Assembly (NCBI GenBank): GCA_949128115.1
Contig: OX421962.1
Location: 96,646,935 to 96,710,934 of the forward strand
DNA from: Anaspis maculata
Lineage: Eukaryota; Arthropoda; Insecta; Coleoptera; Scraptiidae
Length of the DNA stretch: 64,000 nt
Direction of reading: 5' to 3'
Program-made: the position numbers and the translations under genes
Notes under the pieces: generated by a model
The model's database searches: none
What the model saw: only the letters and a program-made list of their open reading frames with translations
Told to the model about the DNA's origin: nothing
Shown here: positions 50,100-61,719 of the stretch, in pieces
How positions within the stretch are numbered: position 1 is the first letter of the stretch
Layout of the letters: the number at the start of each line of letters is the position of its first letter

Positions 50100-50292
50100 C
50101 TTTTATCCAATCCTATTGAATAATGCACGCATTATCACGCGCATACATGCCTGCATTTTTCAATAAGACTGGATAAAGCATAGTATTCTACTCGCGGGTA
50201 ATGGCTATTACTCATTCGGATGCTTTACGACACTCGCCAAGGCTTGTGTCGGCGAACTGCATCCTCATGAGTAAGAAGCAATCATTACCCGC
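50100..50292. repeat. Two adjacent hairpin-forming inverted repeats
   Basis: Hairpin 1 (about 50101-50176) pairs TTTATCCAATCCTATTGAA with TTCAATAAGACTGGATAAA. Hairpin 2 (about 50194-50291) pairs GCGGGTAATGGCTATTACTC with GAGTAAGAAGCAATCATTACCCGC-type sequence and has inner GCATCC/GGATGC pairing. They look like two miniature elements side by side. Confidence 0.6.
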
Positions 50293-50568
50293 TTGTTGAA
50301 TAATATACTAATTAAATTATATGTCCAATCCAATAATATTGTGCCCACATTGAAGCTCAATTATGTTTTCTACCTTAACTTGCCTTTTCTATTCACAAAA
50401 GTCAAGAAATCAGAAACTAGCCCTAAGACTTATTTTTGTGGTCTCTGGTTCTTTTTTACTTCCCAAAAGTGTCATTTGGATCTCGGAAACGTAGGGTGTT
50501 AGACCATATAGTTGTGATGATAGTAGTAATGGGTCACTTTTGAAGGTTAGGAATGAATCATTCAGTCG

Positions 50569-51065
50569 CATCCAACTCATCGACAGCTAACTCAATGACA
50601 GGACAACCTAGAATTACCAGCAGAAAAACTCGCCGGCAAGACAACTTACCGATAAGAAAGCTCATCGACAGGGCTACTTATCGATAATAAAACTGACCGA
50701 CAAGACAGCCCATAAGCATCCTAGGGTTGTCCTTCTCTTCGTCACACAGTTTTTACTCGAGTAGTCTTGTACATGTAGATGACCTTGTCCTGTCGGCAAG
50801 CTGTCTTGTCGATTAGTCGTTCTGTCGGTAGGGTTCTCCCTCGGGTTCTCCTGTCGATGGGTTGCCCTGTCGGCGAGTTGTTCATCAACAGAGCTATCAA
50901 TAAGTCATCGTGTCGTAAAAAATACCTCCTCCGAGGCCTCGTCGGTGAGTTACACTGTCCTTGAGTCGTCCTGCTGACGAGTTGTCTGACCGATGAGTCG
51001 TCCTTTGGTGAGTTGTCTTGTTATGAGTTGCCCTGTAATGAGTTGTCCTGTAAGCAAGTTGGATG
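50569..51065. repeat. Head-to-head minisatellite (palindromic GTCGATGAGTTGTC array)
   Basis: The left third (50569-50715) consists of ~20-bp units in one orientation (CATCGACAG..., GACAGGACAAC). The right part (50780-51060) consists of the same units inverted (CTGTCGGCGAGTTG, GTCCTGT.ATGAGTTG). The ends mirror: CATCCAACT at 50569 and AGTTGGATG at 51057-51065. The result is a long palindrome built from minisatellite units. Confidence 0.75.
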
Positions 51066-51667
51066 CACATACTTAAATAGCTATACCGCTCATGAACCTA
51101 TTGCGCATTCTGCCGCGCCGCGTAACAGAAGGAGTTAGAGAATGACGCCATTTTGATGGTTAATTTCCAGTGTATCTCAAAATACCGAGCTATATAGCTA
51201 CCACAAAATATCCCAACTGCCGTGAAACTGATCAAACTTTCTGCAATTTTTCAATAGCGATCCAGTTTTCTCAAGTACCATCACGTAAGTGTATTTAGTT
51301 TTCTTGAAATTACGAAATACTCACATCGAGTTGGATGGTTGGGAGTCACTGTACTCTCAGTAAACGAAACGTCAAGTGACAGCTTTTTGACAGTGTAAAT
51401 AAACATCACGTAGTTAACCGAACTTTTGGACGCTGGAATGATCGTACACCTTTTCTTCACCTGTTGATTCCCACTTGATGTTATTAGTGTTGATTCCACG
51501 TACTTTGAGGGAGAAGCAAAATAATGTCGTGCTTAGTCAAGTGGCCAAGTGGCGAAGTGGTGCCAGTCCACACCACCCAAAGTCCCTAAATAACCATCAA
51601 GATGGCGGCGCCCATTATTACAAGTGTCGGACGTCTCTCTTGCGCGGTATAGTTATTTAAGTATGTG
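51066..51667. mobile_element. 602-bp TIR element with exact 8-bp target duplication
   Basis: The inverted ends are CACATACTTAAATAGCTATA (51066) and its mirror (ending 51667), 24 bp with one mismatch; weaker pairing continues inward (GCCATTTTGATGGTTA with TAACCATCAAGATGGC). GTTGGATG occurs exactly on both sides (51058-51065 and 51668-51675). An 8-bp duplication is typical of hAT and some other superfamilies. The interior has no transposase. It inserted at the edge of the palindromic minisatellite, whose motif (TCGACGAGTTG) continues after the right duplication. Confidence 0.85.
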
Positions 51668-51675
51668 GTTGGATG

Positions 51676-52438
51676 TCGACGAGTTGTAGGTTTCAAACCC
51701 GGTACAGGGATACCAATATTCCAATCAACAGAACCAAAACGTCTCCAGACTTCAATTTCCAGACTCTCTATCTACCAAGCAGAGGTCTTTCGGACCTCCA
51801 TCCGGCCAATGCTCCATCGCAGTTTTATTTATGATACCTAGTTATATTCTACTGCGTCTGGCAGCATACAAAACAATTTTTTGCTCAAGCTCCACCGATA
51901 ATAATTTTCCACTCTTTAAAATGCTCGCGCTCTGTTTCAACCCACATTCGTTTTTTTTCTCTTCACACGACAGACTCGATTTGGTGAGTATCAACGGGAT
52001 AGTTTAGGACCTGATTGCCACAATACAAATAATAGCTCGTCGGAATTGGGTTTCTGTTGTGCAATCTGAACCACCAATTTAATTGGACTGATGGATCCGA
52101 ACACTCGAATAAAGTTCGCGGGAACGCGTCACATATCTTATCCTGCGACCCTGCGCAAATACCATTGGAATAATAAAAGCGTCGTGTACAAAGCTCGGAT
52201 ATTTGAATTTCATTAGGTACATTGGGTGGATCTCGTATTCACTTGGTAGTCCCTAATTACGGGAATCCGCCCGTTAAAGTTCAAACGCAATGAGTTGGAG
52301 AATCGCGTCATCTGCATTCCGCGACCTACATTATTCCGGGCGCATCTGTTCGGGAGAAAATTGAAGAAACTGCGCTTTATGGGCGAACAAGCAGCTCGTT
52401 CCGGAAGGGTTACGATGAGAACTTATGACCTTGCAACA
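51676..52438. other. Gene-poor stretch
   Basis: No gene. 51690-51830 contains a GGTTTCAAACCCGG block that could be a pol III B-box relic, but no paired A box convinced me. Confidence 0.35.
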
Positions 52439-52440
52439 TA

Positions 52441-52801
52441 CAGGGTGTCAATTTGAAAACTCAACATCATCATTTCTAGAGCAAAAATAAAGTTGAGACT
52501 GATATCGAAGAATTGATGGAAAGTTGAGTCAAGCATTATCAGGTAGCTCCAGATTTCAACTGAGCCACCGAGCGTTGATACGTCAGAGTTTTATGGGCCC
52601 TGCTCTCTGCACTGCGTAATTCTCTCCTGGAAAGGCTTTAGGCTTGAGTAGGGTACCTAATCTATACCCTCAAGAGCTTTCTCTGGAATAATAGGTGGCT
52701 CTTACTAGTCATACTCGTGGTTCAGAATCTCCTTTGAGAACTAAACCGACAGTGGTACTGATTTGTCATGGGCGATAGCAAGTTTTGAAACCGACACCTC
52801 G
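52441..52801. mobile_element. Short TIR element, TA|CAGGGTGTCAATTTG
   Basis: The left end CAGGGTGTCAATTTGAAAAC and the right end GTTTTGAAACCGACACCTCG are inverted copies about 22 bp long, with TA at 52439-52440 and 52802-52803. The 361-bp body has no coding sequence and little internal symmetry, unlike the larger fold-backs. Confidence 0.6.
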
Positions 52802-52990
52802 TATGCAGCGTCGGCGTGATGCTAACCGAGCAGTGCACTGTCAAACGGATTTTCGTCAATTAGTCTCCCTGAGACTTTTCGGGAATTTGGTATGGCGTCG
52901 AACAGACTCCAACGTAGTGTAGATAGACCCTTTCGTGAATCCGAAGCAGAATAATCTTGCACAGGGACACAGGGTTTAATTGAACTAGTA

Positions 52991-53600
52991 GTGCCGGGAA
53001 CTTCATTAAGCCGTTGTTATCGAATGCTTCTAGTGTTATACTTACTGAGACTCAAACAACAAAGAATATCAATAGATTCTTATCGACAAGCAAATGGAGT
53101 TATTGAGGAAACTGATAAACGGTGCAACGGAAAACTTTTAATGGAGTTGAAGGAGACGAAGGGAGCTAAAAAATATGTGCCGCCGATGCTGCTGTTTGAT
53201 TCACATTCAAAGGATCACTCAATAATTGGACCGGAAGCAGTTTTCTGCAAGGAATACCTGAATGGATAAATATGTTTTCCCCATAGACGTTAACCTAGTT
53301 ACCCGCATCAACTCTGATCGAGAGTTTGATGCTGTTGTTGTATCGATCTCGTTTCGGTCCTATGATGTGAAAGATTACGAACCAAAGGGGCAACGAGATG
53401 CGCCCGTACATAACAAGCGATACGGGAGGGGAAGAGGTTCCCTTAGATTCGGAAGCATTTCGATTTCCCAGGGTCAAAGGAATTTTTCAGTCTTGAAAAC
53501 TCTGAACATTTCAGTTAAGTTGGGCATACCCGGGGAAACGGAAGTCCAGGAATTCAAGACCACAAGTCTAACGCTGGATTTAAGAGAAGTTAATAATTAA
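52991..53600 (+). CDS. Two overlapping unrecognised frames, possibly one broken gene
   Basis: A 92-codon frame (52991-53269) and a 112-codon frame (53262-53600) overlap by eight bases in ATGGATAA, in different phases. The composition is protein-like (GAKKYVPPMLLFDSHSKDHS in the first; DREFDAVVVSISFRSYDVKD and SLTLDLREVNN in the second). I recognise no domain. One interpretation is a single exon with a one-base shift near 53265; another is chance. Confidence 0.2.
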
Positions 53601-54109
53601 TGGTGCAATTCTCTGAAAAATTACATTCCATAAACGCTATGTTACGCGGTTATTGTTATTACCTAGGCAACAGCCAATGGCCAACAGGATATTTCACATG
53701 ACAGTAGAGAGTTTATGAAAATGTAATTTTTCACAGAATCGCACAACAAATTTTAAATCAGAGCAGTCAGGTGATTCCTGTATTGGTCAATTACAGCTGA
53801 TTGATGCATGAGAATGCTGTTGAGGTACTTTCTTGTAATAAAGTTGAGGGTTGAGATGAACAATCGATTTTCCACAGATTCAATGGGTTTAGGTAATCTT
53901 GATCAATCGACTAGAATTCGCGAAAAAAAAAGTTGGTATTCACTTATTCATAGATCTGCGTATCTTGTAATTCATATGTAATAATTTACTGTTATCATTA
54001 AAAGGCGCAAAAACTCTATGGCGCTGGTAAGCCGAGAAGGAGGAAAACATTTATTCATTTTTTTATTCATAGATCAACGATGATTCCCCGAAAAAAAGTG
54101 TGCACAAGA
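53601..54109. other. No gene seen
   Basis: AT-rich sequence without recognisable features. Confidence 0.4.
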
Positions 54110-54640
54110 ATTCTAAATTTCCGGTGACTTCCGGGAATTCCGATAATTTCCAGTGATTTCCAAAAGAATTCCGGTGACTTCCGAAAGATTTCAGGGGATT
54201 CCGGTGATTTCCAAAAGACGTCCAGGAATCCCGATGATTTCCGATTTTTTTTGGGGGGGGAATTCAGGTGATGTGATTTCCTAAAGAATTCAAGGAATTC
54301 CGGTGATTTCCGGAAGATTTCCAGGAATTTCAGTGATTTCCGAAAGACTTCTGGGAATTCCGGCGATTTCCGGGAATTCTGGTGATTTCCGAAAGATTTC
54401 CGGGAATTTCGGTGATTTCCAAAAGAATTCCAATAACTTCCAAAAGATTTCCGGGAATTCCAGTGATTTCCGGAAGACTTCCGAGAGGGAATTTCGGTGC
54501 TGTGATTTTCGAAAGAATTCCGGGAATTTCGGTGATTTCCGAAAGAATTCCGGTGATATCCGAACGGCTTCCGGGAATTCCGGTGATTTCCGGGATTTCC
54601 GGTGATTTCCGAAAGACTTCCAATTTCGGGAATTCCGAAA
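54110..54640. repeat. GGAATTCC / GGTGATTTCC minisatellite
   Basis: About 19-20 tandem units of roughly 27-30 bp, each of the form GAATTCCGGTGATTTCC plus GAAAGA or similar. GAATTC, a self-complementary core, recurs in most units. Because many units are multiples of three bases, two frames on each strand stay open for 99-120 codons (for example repeated EITGIPGNL and RISRKSPEFPE-type peptides). They are consequences of the repeat, not genes. Confidence 0.9.
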
Positions 54641-55087
54641 TGGAATGTACACTGAGTGCCGGGGAAATCAACCCCTCGTAGATCAATCAGCTTAATTATA
54701 TTTCCAGAAATCGGCGGTTATTAGGTCAAAATAAATCTAGTTCTGGTTTTAGCTCTGTGCATGGTAGCGTCGGGATTCACAATAATTTACACAGGTGTAT
54801 TCTCTATTCAGACGCAAGTAGGTACCTACCTACTGAGTCAAGCCTGGAATTTTCTGATGAACATGTTATATCCGCGTATGTCCTGTACCCAAAGCTACTT
54901 TGAGAAGCATTATTTGACAAGTCTCCAACTTTAATCAGTTGCTGTATGTATACCTCTATAATACCAATTATAATACCACTATCACATAATGCTATCCACA
55001 GGAGTTACCCACCATCACAAATAATCGCTATAATCTTGAAAAATATACAAGTGATTTGATGTCCATTATTATAAGGCAATTAATTTT
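54641..55087. other. No gene seen
   Basis: Short GTAGGTACCTACCTAC run near 54819-54832; nothing else recognisable. Confidence 0.4.
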
Positions 55088-55572
55088 GCGTGGGTTTATT
55101 GGGAATGGGAATAACTGGATTGTTACAAAGTCTGTGTTTCATTGAACGCCCGAGCAAAGGGGAGCTCTCGAACACTTATTTTGGCCTTTGGGCCTCATCA
55201 CGGGCCTCATCAGTGAGGGTGGGGGGGACTTCAAGACGACATATATGTGTACTTGATACAAGGTTCATGCGGGTGAGATGTTTCACAACACCTCCTGTTG
55301 GTAAAATAATACACTTTTGACGTGAGCATTTAGCACACTATTGATGCTTTCACCATGCAACATGAAATATCTCCACCAGAACACGGTTAAGAACCAGAAG
55401 CCACCCACGTCTCTGTGTATCGTGTATCGTCGAGCGTCCTTGCTTGGAGTTTCTCCTCCCACTGATGAGGCCCAACGGGCCGAAACATGTGTCAAGGAGT
55501 TCCCTCCTTGCTCGGGCGTTCGATGATACGCAGACTTTGTAACCAGTCCAATTACCCTTGAAAAACCCACGC
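55088..55572. mobile_element. Fold-back element with GCGTGGGTTT ends
   Basis: The ends GCGTGGGTTT (55088) and AAACCCACGC (ending 55572) mirror each other. The inverted arms continue through TAACTGGATTGTTACAAAG / CTTTGTAACCAGTCCAATTA, ACGCCCGAGCAAAG / GCTCGGGCGTTCGA and GGCCTCATCAGTG / CACTGATGAGGCC. The arms are about 120 bp or more. No clear target duplication. Confidence 0.8.
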
Positions 55573-57530
55573 GAAGTTCATAATCTTTCATAATATGGAT
55601 CATTCCTTCCTCTTACATGTCAAATTAGCTACCGGCTCCAACAGAACGTCAGTCGTCAACTCGAGCAAATTGCAGCATTAGGAGGAGAAAAATAACCTCT
55701 CACGGCATGTGGATTATTGGCAGAGCGGAAAACTGGTCCTAGAGGCAACGCATGGCAGGTATCATCAAGCTTCAAATTGAATCAAGTGGGAAAATCCTCT
55801 AACTGGAGAAACAAACATTGGAGATTCTGAGAAAAAGCTCCCGTACTCAACCTATGGCATTTCAAGCACGCTTGGTGGAAGTGTTGCCAGATTTCTACAG
55901 ATGATATAGCTAACATATCAGATCAAAAGCAGTCAGAAGTAGCTAATTTTGACGCAAAATTTGCATATTCTCTACTAAACGAACGACCTCATCGTTGCTG
56001 GAAGAAGTCTTAAGATACGTCAACCCATTCTAGAGTTATTGGCCATCAAAGTGGGCAAATTTTTCGAGTGGAATTTATTTTCTGCCGGTACCTGAGTGTA
56101 GTTTCACTATGGTGAAACGTTCAGCATGTAGAACACGACTGGACACATCAAAACTTTGAACTGTCAAACTTGACCCTAACCAAAAGAGAAGTGCATGGAT
56201 CAAATTTTGAAAATATGTAGGATTTTGTCTGAAATCGATCATCTTCTTCCGTATTAAATGTCTCATTTTTTCAGTATTAGTCTGTCATCAGCATGTTAGA
56301 ATCGAAGAGAGAGAATTTGGAGAGAACAAAATGAATGCTTCCAAGCTGGAAAAACATTCTGATGCAAGAGTATTATTGGCTAAAGAATAAAATGCGATTA
56401 TAATGGCTAGCTAAGCAGGTATACCTATACCCCAGTTTTACAGCTTTTCTCATTAGAGTGAACTATAAAAAAATGCGTTGTGTTGGTACCAATAGTACAA
56501 TATGCTAACTTGATGCTAACAACTTGTCAGCTAGTTGTCTACATGCTATGTGTGTGTAATAAACGACCACACACATCGAAGCTTTAAATTACCAGGTTAT
56601 GGAAAATAATGATTCATGGACCAAATTCTGAAAACATGTGGAATTTTGTCTGATAACGTTCATCTCCTCATGTACCTACCTATCAAATGTGTCATTTTTC
56701 CTTGTGATTATTTCTTATCAGCACTTTGGAATCGAAGATTGGATAATGGATATGCACGCCGTGTTTGAAAACTGGACAGAACAAAAATGAACAGCGTGCA
56801 CGATTCATGTCGAGACTCATGTTCTTTAGTCCTGCCGCGCTTTCTTCAGTGGCCACCACTTTCTACTTGACAGCATTAGCGAAGAGCTACTAACTTGTGT
56901 AGACGATCTCCGCAAACTAATCTCGAACATTTTTATTTGTACGTTATCAAGACGTTAACATAAAGTTAGCACGGTACCATTCGTACCAATACAACACTTT
57001 CCCATAGCTTACTCTGATGGGAAATGCCATGAAATTAATTATAGACAGCGAGAGAATTTCCACAAATAGTAACAATATAAATGTCATGACAATAAAATAA
57101 AAGTCCACTCAGGTGGTTTCTTTTGTGTGGTAACCTAGCAATCCCTGGAGTTCGTTTCACTTACGTCGTTAAAACCGCAAAGTGCGTTACTCCCAGTTTC
57201 ATAAAAATTAGATTTTGCTGCCACCGACCGGTTAGCTACCTATATATATCAAACATCAAACATCTCCAGAAATGTTTGAATTGAAATCAGAAATTGTACA
57301 GATCCCTCATACAGGTGAAAACAAGTGAGTATGCCTTCACGTGCGTGAGTCTCAGTAGCGCATTTTCTCAAAGAGGCATATTGTGGACGTAAAGAAATTT
57401 GGTTGAAGGAGAAACACCATTCCTTGCCCACTTTCTTCATTCGAAACTCATTGTGATATTTTGTTATCAGAATGGGGTACTTGCCAATGAAATAGATTTG
57501 AATGAAAATTCTTTCACTCATCAATATTTT
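55573..57530. repeat. Interspersed direct and inverted repeats
   Basis: 56191-56345 and 56613-56770 are direct copies (TCAAATTTTGAAAATATGTAG against CCAAATTCTGAAAACATGTGG, then GATTTTGTCTGA). Between and around them, 56440-56530 and 56950-57040 are inverted copies (GTGTTGGTACCAATAG against GGTACCATTCGTACCAATAC, and TCTCATTAGAGTGA against TTACTCTGATGGGA). The whole may be a fold-back element holding an internal duplication. No gene. Confidence 0.55.
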
Positions 57531-59760
57531 TTTGTTTGAGGGCGGAAGCTGGGAGCGGCGACTAATCAACAGTTAGTAGTCTATTCTTTCCCATTTTTAG
57601 TCGGCTATCCAAATATCGGAAGAATTAGATCGCTATGTCTTCGGGTTTATGTTTCTCATTTATCTTTTACTTTGAGGGCAGCGTGTGGGGGTGGCAGCAT
57701 TCGGCAAAGTATTATCCGTTTCACCCTTATTTGCCACGCAGCAAGCCATGATATTGTTTTGTTAGGTTTAGCATACCTACTGACGACAGCTCATGAATTG
57801 ATTTGACAAATTTTGACAACGTCAAATCACAAGATGCCAAAAATTATTCCGCACAAGACAAAAATGCAAGTTCCGCGGCATATCCTGTATTATTAAACGC
57901 CTGCAACCAGACATGGCCCAAAACATGGCAGTGGTTGGAGCCGCGTTAGGGGGTAAGTACAAACCTACCTCAAAACCTACGGTTCCTTCACTCTCAGCTC
58001 AAGTTTGACTTGGATAAGCCAAACAATTTACGTTTTGCTTCATGGACAGGGAGCTGGTGCCTTAAAACCTAGTCCATACTTGCTTCCTGTCATCACCTCT
58101 ATAAAAGCACATAGGTTTGTTCCCTATTATGCATCCAACACCTGGTAGTACTGCGAATAATTACAGTGCTATTTGCTGCAGATGCAAGAAGTTTCCTCTT
58201 CCCCCCGGGCTTGGATGTTTAGGGGGTCAGGATTTCGCCCCCGAATCTTGAAAAGCCATTCCCCGCACCTGCCGCGTCATTCTTTCCTCGCTTTTTCCGG
58301 GCTAGGCTCCCGGTCCGAATTTTCTCCCACGGTGCGGCGTCATCCACGTGTCAGACTGACAGAGTTACATAACCTCCACTGCGTGAAACCACCTGTGAGT
58401 CTCAGGCGTACCAATGCAACTGAAATTTTTCATAGCTTGCTGGGTGGCAAATAAGGGTGAAACGGATAATAACTGTTGCACAGTTTGAGTGAGGAGTTTC
58501 TAAATGTTCAAGGAAATATGACAATCAGTGAAAATTGTGAAAGTTGCAATTTTTTTTGTTTGGGGGCGGGAGCTGAAGGCGGCGACTAATCAAAAGTGGC
58601 CTATCTCTTCCCATTTTTAGTCAGCTATCTATATAGCGGAACAATTGGATCGCTATGTCTTCAGGGTTATGTTTTACATTTATCTCTTACTTTGGGGGCG
58701 GCGTGTGGGAGCGACAGAGTTTGGCAGAGGAATTCTTCCACAGTTTGAGTTTGGAGTTTCTGAATGTTTGAGGTAACATTAAAATGTAAATCAGTGGAAA
58801 TTATTGAAAGTTGCACTTTTTCTTCTAGGGGTGGAAGTTGGAGGCGGCGCCATATCAAAAGTAGTCTATTCTTTGCCATTTTTAGCTAGCTATCCATATA
58901 GCTAAAAAATTGGATCGTTATGTCTTCGGGTTCATGTTTTTTATTCATCTCTCACTTTGAGGGCAGCGTGTGGGGGCGGCAGCATTCGGCGAAGTAACTG
59001 TTGCACAGTTTGAGTTGAAAGTTTCTAAATGTAAGGGAAATATGACAATCAGTGAAAATTGTGAAATTTGCATTTTTTTTTGTTTGGAGGCGGCAGCTGG
59101 AGGCGGCGGCTTATTAAAAGTGGCCTATCTTCTTCCAATCCCAGTCAGCTATCAACATAGTGAAAGAATTAGATCGCTATGTCTTCAGGTTCATGTTTTA
59201 CATTCATCTCTCACTTTGGGGGCGGCGTGTGGGAGCGGCAGAGTTTGGCAAAGAAATTCTTGCACAGTTTGAGTCAAGAGTTTCTAAATGTTCGAGGTGA
59301 CATTATCAGCTAAATCAGTGAAAATTGTTGAAAGTTGCATTTTTTTTCTTTTGGGGGCAGAAGCTGGAGGCGGCGCTATATCAAAAGTAGCCTATCCTTT
59401 TCCATTTTTAGTTAGCTATCCATAAAGCGAAAAACTTGGATCGCTATGTCTTCGGGTTCATGTTTTTCATTTATCTCTTACTTTGGGGGCGGCGTGTGGG
59501 AGCGGCAGCGTTCGGCTAAGCAAACGTTGCATAATTTGAGTTGGCAGTTCCTAATGTTCAAGGGAACATCTCAATCAGTAACATTTGTGAAAGTTGCACG
59601 TTTCATCGTTTGGGGGCGGAATCTGGGGGCGGCGACTAACCAAAAGTAGCCTATCCTTTCTCATTTTTAGTCAGCTATTTATATACCGAATGAATCAGAT
59701 CGCTATGTCTTCGGGTTTATGTTTTTCATTTTAAAGTGATTGGGGGCAGTTTTTAGCAGT
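57531..59760. repeat. 262-bp G-rich tandem array
   Basis: The marker GATCGCTATGTCTTCGGGTT (with minor changes) occurs at about 57627, 58650, 58914, 59171, 59437 and 59698; the last five are 257-266 bases apart. Each unit has a T-run followed by GGGGGCGGAAGCTGG, a GGCGGCGACTAATCAAAAGT block, the marker, then TTTGGGGGCGGCGTGTGGGAGCGGCAG. The gap between the first two markers contains a 758-bp insertion. The array decays toward 59960. Confidence 0.9.
57712..58469. mobile_element. 758-bp TIR element inserted at TA in the tandem array
   Basis: The inverted ends TTATCCGTTTCACCCTTATT are identical over 26 bases and continue to about 40 bp with two mismatches. TA lies on both sides (57710-57711, 58470-58471). 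The neighbouring array unit at about 58990-59010 reads GGCGAAGTAACTGTTGCAC with a single TA at that point: a direct empty site. No transposase is inside; the plus frame 58173-58454 has no known motif. It is consistent with a TA-specific miniature element. Confidence 0.9.
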
Positions 59761-59960
59761 TTTTTCATGTCGGCGGCGCATATTGAAGACGGAATGTTTC
59801 TTGGCTTACGTTTATAAGCGGCAACTATGTATTATTCAAAAAATGAGAACACCAGAGCATCAGGTCTGGTAGAAAGTGCAATATTATGTTATTTCAAGTT
59901 TATCGGGGGCGGTTTTCTCTATGTTGGCGGGGCAATATGGACATCCAATATAGCCTAGCC

Positions 59961-61140
59961 TTCCTTTGGGAGTGGCAGCTATGTAACAGCGAAAAAATTA
60001 GAAAGCTTGGTCGTCCAGTTTAGGAGGAGTTCGAGGAACGGACGGACGGACAAAGCGGTTGCAATAGCGATTTTCATTAAGATGGAAAATGCGCTAAAAA
60101 TCTTAAGAATCGTAAAAAAAAGAGTAATAATATTATGTGTACTTATCTCCACGTTATTTGAATAAAAAGTGTGTGTCTCCCTTATTTTACATGGCGTCGC
60201 TGTAATCACAAGCACAGACCACAAGCACTCTGTACCCGCCGTGACTGTAAATTTGCAAGTATGTACTTTTTTTGCTTATGTAAAATTAGCTGGAATGAAT
60301 AGGGGCGAGTATAGAACTTGTTCATTGTTGTTGATGGGTGAATCACTAATTGATAGACTTTGTTATTATGATACTATGTAAACAGCGAAGTTTATTTTCA
60401 TGACTCCAAAATTCTCGAATCAATGATGATAATAACCGATTTAGCGGATTACATTTTTCGTTCATAAGTGATTCCGATAAAAAGCCAGTTCTTTGTATAA
60501 CAATCACGTACGGTATACAGTTTACATGGTGTCCCAAATATAAACCGATTCGTTGTTGTATCGTGAGTGCCTATGAAATTAGTTTCAAAAACCATAAGAG
60601 AAACCTACAGCTCTCCAAACTTTGATTATTTTATTGGCTTTTTACGTATGATACCGGGTGTTTTCTTATTTTATTTATTTTATTTTATGAATTGGACTGA
60701 GCTTGAGAAATCAAAATGTATGTCTGCTGCTTAATTTATTCTGCGTTTCCTGGCTGTTCCCCCACCCCCACCCCACCTCCCTCAGGAGCGCAAATTGAAT
60801 CAAGTCGCGGACATACGTTTTTACTTTCCTAGCTAACTGCAATACACAATGTCAAAAAACACTACGCGGTCGTTCATGAACTCGGACACATGAAGACACT
60901 AGACACATTTCACATTAGAGTTGTGAAAGACATGGAAAGACACAAGCAGAAAGAGGACACAGCAGCGCTCCAAGTAACAATAACAAAATGTAGACATAAA
61001 GGAGCTTAATAGGACTCTGGAGAACATTGATGGCATTGACTAGTTTTTCAATAACCCCGAAAATGACACACAGAAGCCCAGAGTAGGGCATCGTCAAGAT
61101 CAAGCGTCACAATGGGGCTGCTGATAGGGCTCCAGGTGGG
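59961..61140. other. Gene-poor stretch
   Basis: No gene. A CCCCCACCCCCACCCC run lies near 60760-60775. Confidence 0.4.
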
Positions 61141-61142
61141 AA

Positions 61143-61340
61143 GTTCAATAAGCGGTAGAAAACTTCATGGCAATGGAGCTTCAAGCTGACAAGATCATGT
61201 TGATGTTGACAGCCACCAAACAGGCTGGTGGTGTTGCAAGGGGGCTAATGAGGTTCAAGGCGAACAACAAGTCAAATAAGCGCTAGAGTACTTCATTGGG
61301 AGATCAATGAGGCTTTAAACTGACGTTAGACTCTTGTTTG
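61143..61340. repeat. Degenerate direct repeat
   Basis: About 50 bp at 61143-61189 (TTCAATAAGCGGTAGAAAAC, then TTCATGG) recurs at 61270-61323 (GTCAAATAAGCGCTAGAGTA, then TTCATTGG). No coding potential. CACCCTGTA follows at 61353. Confidence 0.5.
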
Positions 61341-61719
61341 CCATTGTTGAATCACCCTGTAGATACTCAGCTGAATTACCTACTTTATCAAATGTTTGGT
61401 GTGATGATAATATCATCATGAGATATCATGGAATGATGCATTACAGGTACCTAATAAAATTCATTCATGATTACGATTAGATACCACACCTCGACCTACA
61501 TGTTATCATTAATAAAATAATAAAAATCCGATACCTATTATGTTTTACCGTTATCGTCGGCTCTATCAGTATCCTGTCAATGTCATGATATTGGATGTCG
61601 GTTGTCAATTACACTTATTCTATACCATCACTCATCCAGGAAGCAATGAACTCGACTTGGAATATCTGTATGCTGTACCTATTAATACTATAAATAACGA
61701 GATAAATAACCCGTTTGCC

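Noticed and set aside
51690..51830. Possible second tRNA-derived repeat
   Set aside because: A B-box-like word is present but no A box at a sensible distance.
54290..54686. Repeat proteins of 99-120 residues in four frames
   Set aside because: Consequence of minisatellite units being multiples of three bases.
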